Positions 39,851-47,020 of a DNA stretch of 64,000 nt are shown piece by piece. The position numbers and the translations under genes are program-made. The DNA comes from Sulfurospirillum arcachonense DSM 9755 (lineage in GTDB: Bacteria > Campylobacterota > Campylobacteria > Campylobacterales > Sulfurospirillaceae). Each line of letters opens with the position of its first letter. Position 1 is the first letter of the stretch. The DNA lies in assembly GCF_000597725.1 (NCBI RefSeq), contig NZ_JFBL01000012.1, forward strand, positions 30,854 to 94,853. Direction: 5' to 3'. Under the pieces are notes generated by a model that worked only from the letters and a program-made list of their open reading frames with translations, ran no database searches and was not told the DNA's origin.

Positions 39851-40740
39851 AAAGAAAAGCTTTTACTATGCTTGAACTTGTTATGGTTATTGTAGTTATG
39901 GGTATAGTTGCTTCTATAGGTGCTGAAATTGTTGCAAAACTTTATGAAAACTACATAAAAACAAGAGCAATTAATAGGCTTCAAGCACAAACTGAACTTG
40001 TCCTTGACCAAATTGCTATGAGATTGCAATACCGTATAAAAGATAGTGTAAGAGCAATACAACCAGGAGGAGTTGGAACAATTGCTCTTTCTAATGCTGA
40101 TGATACGTATAATGTGATTGAATGGATAGGTGCAAGTAATGAAAGCTTTATGGCTAATGGGTGGAGTGGTTTTATAGATTTAGACTCCAATGATACAAAT
40201 GCAACCCCAAGAACTCTCAAAACAACAGGAAGTGATTTAAATATAACTAATGATATAGTAAATGCATTAACATATGGTAATGTATCATTAAATCCAGGGC
40301 CAGGAGATAAACCTGCTATTATCTTCAAAGGAACAAGCCGGTATAATGTCGATAACTACTATAATGCAATTGCTGACAATCATACATTAATCATCGAAAG
40401 AAACCCTGCTGTTCTTGACAGATTTACCATACCAATAGCAGATGATAACGTAACAGATGGAGAGATTTTTGAACAATACTATCTTTCTCACTCAGCTTTT
40501 GCGATAGTTCCTAATCCTCCTAATTCTAATGATTTTAATTTAACACTGCGCTATAACTATCAGCCTTGGGAAGGTGAAAGTTATGTAAATGACGGTAACA
40601 CCTCTGTGTTAGTAGAACATGCAAGCACTTTTAGATTCGCTCAATTTGGTGAAACTATAAGAGTAAAACTCTGTATTCATGATAATAATCAGAGTGGGAA
40701 TTATGATTTTTCATTTTGTAAAGAGAGGGTAATTTACTAA
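39847..40740 (+). CDS. Prepilin-like protein 2 (GspJ/PilW-like)
   Basis: A 297-residue protein. It starts MKRKAFTMLELVMVIVVMG with cleavage expected after Ala5 and Glu at +5 (FTMLE), then a hydrophobic helix. The large soluble domain and the position second in the set match GspJ or PilW minor subunits. Two cysteines near the C-terminus (LCIHDNNQSGNYDFSFCKER) could form a disulfide. It shares one base with the next gene's start codon and overlaps the previous gene by four bases, so the three prepilins are made together. Confidence 0.74.
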   Translation: MKRKAFTMLELVMVIVVMGIVASIGAEIVAKLYENYIKTRAINRLQAQTELVLDQIAMRLQYRIKDSVRAIQPGGVGTIALSNADDTYNVIEWIGASNESFMANGWSGFIDLDSNDTNATPRTLKTTGSDLNITNDIVNALTYGNVSLNPGPGDKPAIIFKGTSRYNVDNYYNAIADNHTLIIERNPAVLDRFTIPIADDNVTDGEIFEQYYLSHSAFAIVPNPPNSNDFNLTLRYNYQPWEGESYVNDGNTSVLVEHASTFRFAQFGETIRVKLCIHDNNQSGNYDFSFCKERVIY

Positions 40741-41186
40741 TGCGCAAAGGTTTTTCACTTTTAACAGCTATCGTTTTTTTAATTTTAGTTGCAACTATAT
40801 CTACACTAGCTTTAGTTTTATCAACCCAATCAGCAAAACAAACCACTGATATTTTCTTAAAAGCTCAAGCTGAACTACTTCTTAGAAGTGGTACGGAATA
40901 CGCAATGCTTGCTATGAGTGGAACAAATTATAATGTAACATGTCTAAATAATGTTAATATTAGATATCCTGTAGCAGATGGGAATTATACTCATGATATA
41001 AATATATCTATTCAATATTTACTCACTAATAATCCAGGTGGAGTATGTAATGTTTTTAATGGAGCCCCCAATATTGATACAAATGAATCAAACAGAACTG
41101 TTATCATAGATACAGTAGTTCAAACAAATCCAAACCTAACAACTGAACCCATACGTATGCATAGAAGGACAATCCAAAAACCATAA
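40740..41186 (+). CDS. Prepilin-like protein 3 lacking Glu5 (GspK/PilX-like)
   Basis: A 148-residue protein with leader MRKG, cleavage expected between Gly4 and Phe5, and FSLLTAIVFLILVATISTLA as its helix. The +5 residue is Thr, not Glu. Loss of Glu5 is characteristic of the tip pseudopilin GspK, and the HIJK set places GspK last, as here. The soluble part is much shorter than a typical GspK and has two cysteines (VTCLNNV, GVCNVF). It ends the cassette; hpf follows with its own promoter. Confidence 0.68.
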   Translation: MRKGFSLLTAIVFLILVATISTLALVLSTQSAKQTTDIFLKAQAELLLRSGTEYAMLAMSGTNYNVTCLNNVNIRYPVADGNYTHDINISIQYLLTNNPGGVCNVFNGAPNIDTNESNRTVIIDTVVQTNPNLTTEPIRMHRRTIQKP

Positions 41187-41229
41187 AGTTATTTTTTTGA
41201 CACACCTTTTTCTTTAAGCTTCATTTTGT

Positions 41230-41261
41230 TATACTTTCTATATAAACCCCTAGAACTAGGG
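41230..41261 (+). promoter_or_regulatory. Probable promoter and small palindrome before hpf
   Basis: TATACT at 41230-41235 after TTTTGT resembles an extended -10 box. About 12 bases downstream CCCTAGAACTAGGG (41248-41261) is a dyad whose five-base stem would sit just ahead of the AAAGGAG ribosome site of hpf. The stem could affect translation or bind a regulator; this is inference. Confidence 0.35.
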
Positions 41262-41276
41262 AATAAAGGAGACAAG

Positions 41277-41786
41277 ATGAATTTAAGTATCGTAGGAAAA
41301 CAGTTAGAATTGACTGATGCAATTAAATCTCATGTAGAGAGTGGAAAAGATTCATTAACTAAATATAATTTGGATATTATTTCAACTAGATGTGTGCTTT
41401 CAGCAGATGAAAAAAATGGCAAAAAAGGTTTTAGTGCTGAATTTGCTATCAACCTTGCTCATAAAAACACTATAGTTATTAAACAAAAAGATAAAGACCT
41501 TTATGCAGCGATTGATTTAGCGATTGAGAGAGCTAAAAAAGTTCTTAGACGTCATCATGACAAGATTACAAATCATAAAATCAAAGAAGATATCGTAGAG
41601 GAAGTGGCTATTGAAGATGTAGATGAAGTTATACCTACAAGATTGGATAGTTACAAACCAATAGAGATTGAAGAAGCATTAAATGCTCTTAAAGAGAGTG
41701 CAATGCAATTCTTTGTATTTACTGATATGGATGACAAAATGCGTGTTATTTATAAAAGAGCAGATGATAAATACGGTCTTTATTAA
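41277..41786 (+). CDS. hpf: Ribosome hibernation promoting factor, long form
   Basis: A 169-residue protein, started at the ATG at 41277 directly after AAAGGAGACAAG; the open frame extends 51 bases further but lacks a ribosome site there. Residues 1-100 are the S30AE/YfiA domain (NLSIVGKQLELTDAIKSHVE, DKDLYAAIDLAIERAKKVLR). After an acidic linker, residues 115-169 (DSYKPIEIEEALNALKESAM, FVFTDMDDKMRVIYKRADDK) form the C-terminal domain of long HPF, which dimerises 70S ribosomes into 100S in stationary phase. It separates the pilin cassette from convergent recG. Confidence 0.92.
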   Translation: MNLSIVGKQLELTDAIKSHVESGKDSLTKYNLDIISTRCVLSADEKNGKKGFSAEFAINLAHKNTIVIKQKDKDLYAAIDLAIERAKKVLRRHHDKITNHKIKEDIVEEVAIEDVDEVIPTRLDSYKPIEIEEALNALKESAMQFFVFTDMDDKMRVIYKRADDKYGLY

Positions 41787-41792
41787 TAAGGT

Positions 41793-41811
41793 GGGAAGCT
41801 TAAAGCTTCCC
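41793..41811. terminator. Hairpin between convergent hpf and recG
   Basis: GGGAAGC (41793-41799) and GCTTCCC (41805-41811) pair around TTAAA, just beyond the hpf stop and overlapping the recG stop. T-tracts are poor on both sides (leftward ACCTTATTAATA; rightward AACCTCTTCTTTG), so it is a weak bidirectional terminator candidate. Confidence 0.4.
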
Positions 41812-43602
41812 CAACCTCTTCTTTGCTTCTATTAAAATTTCCTCTTCCATATCATAAAACTCAAACTTTTGACCACTTTGTCGAATGCCACCTAAAACAT
41901 CTCCACCTTTTCTATATCTTAAATCAAGTTCAGCGATATCAAAACCATTGTCTGTTTTACTAAACTCACTTAAACGCTCAGATTGATTTTGATTTGTATA
42001 TAAAAAACAGTAGCCTTTGAGCCCATTTCTACTTACTCTTCCTCTTAGTTGATGAAGAGTTGCAAGTCCTAGTCGCTCAGCTCCTACAATCACTATAGTA
42101 GAAAGATTTGGTAAAGATATACCCACTTCTACTAGAGTTGTTGCTATGAGTATACTTCCTTCATCACGAAAATTTTCTAAAATCTCTTCTTTATTCTTAT
42201 CAGCCCCATACGTTACAAAAACATTCTCATAATTTTTTTCCCAATATGCTCTTGATTCTTCTATAGACTGATACTCTATAACATCACTTACTTCAACTAA
42301 AGGATAAATAACAATAATCTGTCTACCCTCTTTCATCTCCTCTTTTATATGCTCTGTTAAGTTTTTAAAATCTGCTTTTCTTATGATTTTTGTATCAATA
42401 TCTTTTTCAAATGGTGTCTCTTTTATAAAAGAAAAATTCACAAGAGAAGATTGAATCATACTCATAGTTCTAGGTATTGGGGTAGCTGAAAATTGTAAAA
42501 AGTGAGGGTGTTTGCCCTCTTCTATTGAGAGTTGGTTTATAAGTTCTCTCTGTTTTGTACCAAATCTATGTTGCTCATCTACCATAACTAAATCAAAATC
42601 AGGAAGTTTTCTATGTAAAAGAGCATGAGTCCCTATGATAAAATCATATTGGTTTAAATCCTCTTTTTTTGAAGTCTTACTTACAAGTAAAAGACTCTTC
42701 ACTTGTTTTGGTAAAAACTTCTGTGCTTCTTCAAAAAGCTGTTTAGCCAAAATAGTTGTAGGAGCCATAAGTACAGCACGTCTGGGATAAGCCATCATAA
42801 CAGAAGCTAAAATCACTATAGTTTTTCCACTTCCCACATCACCCATAACTATTCTTCTTGCTGATTTTATTGAGTTAAAATCTCGTTTTATATCCGTAAT
42901 TGCATTTTTTTGGTCATTTGTAAGTTCAAATGGCAATGATTGTATAAAATCACTCTCATCTGAATTGAGTATATTTTTAGCTTTAAAGTCTACCTTTTTT
43001 TTACTCAATACCTTTATATAGTTATAAATCTCTAAAAATTTTACTACATGTAAAGCTTTTGCACTCAAACCACTTTTTTCAAACTCTATTGTTTGAGTTG
43101 GAGTTGGAAAATGTAAAGATAAAAGGATATTTATCTCCTCTTCACTTAAGCCCTCTTTTTTTAAACTTTCATCACTAAGATACTTTTTTATCAAAGCTAT
43201 TACAGTTCTGTTTTGCAAAGTTGTTTTATACTTTGGTACTATAGTGTTGATTTGAGATATAACAATAGGTTGGATTATAGAAAGTTTTCCTTGATTCCAC
43301 TCTATTTTACCTCTTACATGTAAACTCGCTCCAACTTTAAAAAGACTTCTATGATAAGGTTTTGCAGAAAATATAACTCCATGTATCTCTTCATCCCATG
43401 TTTCACTAAATAGTTTTAAACTCAAAGCTTTAGGTCCCCAGTTTGAACGCAAGACCTTTACATGTAAAGTATTATATTGGTTTAAAATAGGCGATTGGTT
43501 TATATAGGTGTTTTCGTAAGATTTAGGGATAAGCAGTGCTAAGTCTAAAAGACTACTTACCCCAAGTTTTTGTAATTTTTCTTTATCTGCGTTATTTGGC
43601 AT
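41800..43602 (-). CDS. recG: ATP-dependent DNA helicase RecG
   Basis: A 600-residue superfamily 2 helicase that remodels stalled forks and Holliday junctions. An N-terminal wedge/OB region (NTLHVKVLRSNWGPKALSLK) precedes the helicase core: Walker A MGDVGSGKTIV, AYPRRAVLMAPTTILAKQLF, DEQH box (LVMVDEQHRFGTKQRE), LQFSATPIPRTMSM, and the second lobe TTLVEVGISLPNL with HQLRGRVSRNG. It is shorter than E. coli RecG (693), as usual in Campylobacterota. Its start overlaps the M16-like gene by 11 bases. Three TACATGTA copies lie inside (43046, 43316, 43460), all read as HV. Confidence 0.94.
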   Translation of the reverse strand: MPNNADKEKLQKLGVSSLLDLALLIPKSYENTYINQSPILNQYNTLHVKVLRSNWGPKALSLKLFSETWDEEIHGVIFSAKPYHRSLFKVGASLHVRGKIEWNQGKLSIIQPIVISQINTIVPKYKTTLQNRTVIALIKKYLSDESLKKEGLSEEEINILLSLHFPTPTQTIEFEKSGLSAKALHVVKFLEIYNYIKVLSKKKVDFKAKNILNSDESDFIQSLPFELTNDQKNAITDIKRDFNSIKSARRIVMGDVGSGKTIVILASVMMAYPRRAVLMAPTTILAKQLFEEAQKFLPKQVKSLLLVSKTSKKEDLNQYDFIIGTHALLHRKLPDFDLVMVDEQHRFGTKQRELINQLSIEEGKHPHFLQFSATPIPRTMSMIQSSLVNFSFIKETPFEKDIDTKIIRKADFKNLTEHIKEEMKEGRQIIVIYPLVEVSDVIEYQSIEESRAYWEKNYENVFVTYGADKNKEEILENFRDEGSILIATTLVEVGISLPNLSTIVIVGAERLGLATLHQLRGRVSRNGLKGYCFLYTNQNQSERLSEFSKTDNGFDIAELDLRYRKGGDVLGGIRQSGQKFEFYDMEEEILIEAKKRLGKL

Positions 43603-44884
43603 TTGTAACGATAGAAAAACTTAAATTGTTTATCTCATCATGGCTTTTTATAAAAGTATTTAACTCTTCTAAAGTAAGCTTTTCTATTTTTTCAAGTTGT
43701 GCTTTAGAATGACCAAGTTTAAACCCACGATAATACTCAAAAAAGGCACGATTTAATCTTTGAGAAAGTGTTTCATTTCTTAAAGGCTCACTCCCAAGTA
43801 AAAATCTTTTTGCTTGAGCTAATTCTTCAGCGTTAACCCCATCTTTAACAAATCTTTTTATTTCAGACTTTACAATCTTTTTTGCTTCTTCTAAACTCTC
43901 ATTTTTTGTTTGTAAGTGTCCTGAGAAATATGAATTTGAACGGTTGATATTGGTTCTTGAATATGCACTATAAGCAAGTCCACGTTTTACTCTTATCTCT
44001 TCCATCAAACGGCTTCCAAAGCCACTCTCTCCAAGAATAAAACCTGCAACTTTTGCTTTATAATTATCTTCATCATTACTTTGTAAATTGTACGGAGCTC
44101 CAAAGTATATGTATGCTTGTTCAGTCTCTTTTATATCTTTTGTTTCATTCGTTTCACTGCTAACTTGATAATGTTTTAACTCTCTAACTTTCCCAACTTT
44201 TACATCTTTTAAAAGTTTTTGTAAAGAAGATTTCACCTCTTCAAGACTTAAATCTCCACCTATTACCACTAACATGTTTGAAAGGTCTATATGTGTATTG
44301 TAAAAATCTTCTACATTTTTTAGTTTTAAGTTTTCAATACTTGCAACTTCACCACCAAAAGCATGTCCCATAGGAGTATCTTTAAAAATAATCTTTTTTA
44401 AATTTAAATTAGCAATATAATCAAAATCACTTTTTTTAGAAGAGAGTCCACCAAGAGTCAGTTGTTTTATCTTTTCAAAACTGTTTTCACTAAAATTTGG
44501 CTCATCTAACAACTCTTTTAACATTTTCATGCCAAAGCTATACTGTTCTTTTAAAGATGAAAGCTCAAATACAAAAGTCTCAGTCCCAGCGTGAGCACTT
44601 AAACTAATAGCTCTTTTTTCTAACTCTTCAGCAAAAGCAATAGAACCCTTTGTTTTACTTCCCTCACCTAACATATTTGATGTAAATCTTGCTAATCCCG
44701 CAATATCTCCATCTTGTAGACTTCCTGCATTTTTTACAACAAGTTGTAGTGAGACTATAGGCAAAGCCCTATTCTTTTCGTATATTATAGGTACTTCTAT
44801 GCCATTTATATTAACTTTCTCTATTATTCCACTCACTAATGCTCCTTGCAAAAATATCATTATTATTAAAAAAAACTTCATCAA
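43592..44884 (-). CDS. M16 family peptidase-like protein lacking the zinc-binding motif
   Basis: A 430-residue protein with a signal peptide (MMKFFLIIMIFLQGALVSG) and two M16 halves. The position where active M16 peptidases have HxxEH reads RFTSNMLGEGSKTKG, so the zinc ligands are absent. The C-terminal half keeps the R/Y substrate-binding pattern (GFGSRLMEEIRVKRGLAYSA, then YSRT). Such proteins are the non-catalytic partners of M16B heterodimers or act as periplasmic chaperone-like proteins. No active partner is next to it. It overlaps mqnC by four bases and recG by 11. Confidence 0.82.
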   Translation of the reverse strand: MMKFFLIIMIFLQGALVSGIIEKVNINGIEVPIIYEKNRALPIVSLQLVVKNAGSLQDGDIAGLARFTSNMLGEGSKTKGSIAFAEELEKRAISLSAHAGTETFVFELSSLKEQYSFGMKMLKELLDEPNFSENSFEKIKQLTLGGLSSKKSDFDYIANLNLKKIIFKDTPMGHAFGGEVASIENLKLKNVEDFYNTHIDLSNMLVVIGGDLSLEEVKSSLQKLLKDVKVGKVRELKHYQVSSETNETKDIKETEQAYIYFGAPYNLQSNDEDNYKAKVAGFILGESGFGSRLMEEIRVKRGLAYSAYSRTNINRSNSYFSGHLQTKNESLEEAKKIVKSEIKRFVKDGVNAEELAQAKRFLLGSEPLRNETLSQRLNRAFFEYYRGFKLGHSKAQLEKIEKLTLEELNTFIKSHDEINNLSFSIVTNAK

Positions 44885-45927
44885 AATCGTTCCTTGATGT
44901 TATATGCAGTATCTCTCTTAGCAGGATACTCACCTATATCACTTATAAGTTTAATCATCTCTTCTTGGTTCATCTGATTTGCCGTTCCAGCTGCTGCTAC
45001 CACATTTTCTTCCATCATAGTACTGCCCAAATCATTTGCTCCAAACTTCAATGCTAACTGTCCAATATAACTTCCTTGAGTCACCCAAGAACTCTGTATA
45101 TTTTTAAAATTATCCAAGTAAAGTCTACTTACAGCCAATAGTTTTAAATATCTATGTGGTGACTGTTTTTTCATATCTGGAAACTCTTCTTTAAGTTTTG
45201 TATGATCAGATTGAAAACTCCACATGATATAAGCTCTAAAACCACCTGTTTCATCTTGTAAGTTTCTTATCATTTCCCAATGCTCAATTATCTCTTCATC
45301 TGTTTCAACTGTACCAAACATCATCGTAGCAGTTGATTTTATCCCTACTTTATGCGCTGTTCTATGGATATCTATCCATGTTTTGGCATCTAGTTTTTTT
45401 GGTGCAATGATGTCTCTTACTCTATCACTTAGTATCTCAGCCCCCGCTCCTGGAATAGAAAACAGACCTTTTGCTTTTAAACGCTCTAAAACTTCTTTAT
45501 ATGTTATCTTAGATATTTTAGCTATATAATCAATCTCAATTGCAGAAAATCCATGAATAGTGATAGTAGGATAGTGTTTGCTTATCCACTCTACTAAATC
45601 TTCATACCACTCTATTTTCAATTTAGGATGAACGCCACCTTGAAAAAGTATTTGCGTTCCCCCAATAGCGATAAGCTCTTCTATCTTTTTACCAATCTCT
45701 TCAAAACTAAGGATATAAGCATCATCAGCTTTTGCATGACGGTAAAATGCACAAAATTTGCAATCAACCCAACACACATTTGTATAGTTTATATTTCTAT
45801 CTACGACAAATGTTGTTATTTTTTCAGGATGTAACTCTCTTTTTCGCTCAAATGCTTTTTGACCCAATTCGTTAAAATCAGCATTTTGTATTAAATCAAG
45901 CGCTTCTTTATTTGTTAATCTAGTCAT
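44881..45927 (-). CDS. mqnC: Cyclic dehypoxanthine futalosine synthase
   Basis: A 348-residue radical SAM enzyme, started at the ATG at 45927 (MTRLTNKEALDLIQNADFNE) after AAAGAGA; the open frame upstream has no family similarity. Cluster cysteines are C52, C56 and C59 in CWVDCKFC. Other family stretches are IGGTQILFQGGVHPKLKIEW, HGFSAIEIDYIAKI, LFSIPGAGAEILSDRVRDII, and MMEENVVAAAGTANQ. It cyclises dehypoxanthine futalosine in the futalosine route to menaquinone, the pathway used by Campylobacterota, so the cell respires with menaquinone. It overlaps the M16-like gene by four bases. Confidence 0.93.
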   Translation of the reverse strand: MTRLTNKEALDLIQNADFNELGQKAFERKRELHPEKITTFVVDRNINYTNVCWVDCKFCAFYRHAKADDAYILSFEEIGKKIEELIAIGGTQILFQGGVHPKLKIEWYEDLVEWISKHYPTITIHGFSAIEIDYIAKISKITYKEVLERLKAKGLFSIPGAGAEILSDRVRDIIAPKKLDAKTWIDIHRTAHKVGIKSTATMMFGTVETDEEIIEHWEMIRNLQDETGGFRAYIMWSFQSDHTKLKEEFPDMKKQSPHRYLKLLAVSRLYLDNFKNIQSSWVTQGSYIGQLALKFGANDLGSTMMEENVVAAAGTANQMNQEEMIKLISDIGEYPAKRDTAYNIKERF

Positions 45928-45990
45928 ATAATCTCTTTTGTTTAATATACGCGTATTATACAAGAAGTTCATTAAACAAAAGAAAAACAT

Positions 45991-46014
45991 GTCAAATTGA
46001 GATGTAATTATTTT
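45991..46014 (+). repeat. Copy 1 of a 21-base intergenic repeat (upstream of the rhodanese gene)
   Basis: TCAAATTGAGATGTAATTAT at 45992-46011 matches 49043-49062 with one change (G to A). The copy lies in the 255-base gap between divergent mqnC and the rhodanese gene. Read rightward it looks like a promoter core with TTGA and TAATTAT parts. Significance is uncertain in AT-rich DNA. Confidence 0.35.
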
Positions 46015-46182
46015 AACATCTAAATACTTTTCGATAAATACTCTAATACGTAACAAAACAGTATGAGTAAACTTCTAAATTTCAATAATTAAAGAAAAAA
46101 TAGAAAATTATTAGATTTTTAGCTATAGTATTATTAATTATCAAGCATTTGTTGAACACGCTATTAATATAAAGGAGTTATC

Positions 46183-47019
46183 ATGAAGATTTTACTTATT
46201 ATCTGTATGTGTTTTATCACTTTAAGTGCTGAGTCATTTCGTATAGAAGCTACTAATCTAGTCAAAAAGTTAAACGAATATACTATCTTGGATACAAGAA
46301 AAGCCAGTCAATACAAGAAAGAACATATAAAAAATTCTCTAAATATTCCAGCAGCTTTAACTTATGATAACAAAAAAAACAACGGAGAAGTCATTGCACC
46401 ACAAAATGCAGAAAAACTTTTTCGTAATTTAGGATTAGATATCGACAAAGCTATAATAATTTATGATGATGGCACATTTTATGATGCAGCAAGACTTTTT
46501 TGGACACTAGAAGTTTATGGTTTTACAAATGTAAAGATTTTAAATTCTGGCTTTAATGAGTGGAAGAAAAACTCTTATCCAACAAGTACTACCACTCCAA
46601 AAATATCTAAAAGTAACTATATACCAACTATAAACAATAATAGACTAGCAACTAAATTTACAACACAAATCGCGATTAAAACACCAAATAAAATAATAAT
46701 AGATGCTAGGGCAAATCCTTCATACATAGGGAAATTATCAACAGCAAAAAGATTTGGTCATATTCCAAGTGCAACAAATATCCCTGCATCACACAACATA
46801 GATAACAACAAACTCCAACCTATAAATAAACTAAAAGAAATCTATAAAAATGTAGATAAAAATAAAAAAATAATCCTTTATTGCACCATTGGTCGTGTGT
46901 CATCGGTAAACTATTTTGCTCTTAGAGAACTAGGATACGATGTATCAAACTATGCTGCATCATGGAAAGAATGGGGAAATGACTTTAACCTTCCAATAAC
47001 AAATCCATCTAAGAAATAA
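46183..47019 (+). CDS. Periplasmic sulfurtransferase with two rhodanese domains
   Basis: A 278-residue protein with signal peptide (MKILLIICMCFITLSAES) and AAAGGAG ribosome site. Domain 1 (LDTRKASQYKKEHIKNSLNI, IIYDDGTFYDAARLFWTLEV) is the inactive regulatory half. Domain 2 (IIDARANPSYIGKLSTAKRF, GHIPSATNIPASHN, ILYCTIGRVSSVNYFALREL) has the catalytic Cys in YCTIGRVSS, close to the CxxGxR loop of thiosulfate sulfurtransferases. It likely moves sulfane sulfur from thiosulfate to a thiophilic acceptor in the periplasm. It ends one base before the GGDEF/EAL gene. Confidence 0.88.
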   Translation: MKILLIICMCFITLSAESFRIEATNLVKKLNEYTILDTRKASQYKKEHIKNSLNIPAALTYDNKKNNGEVIAPQNAEKLFRNLGLDIDKAIIIYDDGTFYDAARLFWTLEVYGFTNVKILNSGFNEWKKNSYPTSTTTPKISKSNYIPTINNNRLATKFTTQIAIKTPNKIIIDARANPSYIGKLSTAKRFGHIPSATNIPASHNIDNNKLQPINKLKEIYKNVDKNKKIILYCTIGRVSSVNYFALRELGYDVSNYAASWKEWGNDFNLPITNPSKK

Positions 47020-47020
47020 C

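Noticed and set aside
39197..41186. Complete type II secretion or type IV pilus system
   Set aside because: Only prepilin-like subunits are present. ATPase, inner-membrane platform, secretin and prepilin peptidase genes are not in the window.
45928..46056. N-terminal 43 codons of the mqnC frame
   Set aside because: Phe/Ile-rich chance codons in intergenic DNA; the family start and the ribosome site match the ATG at 45927.
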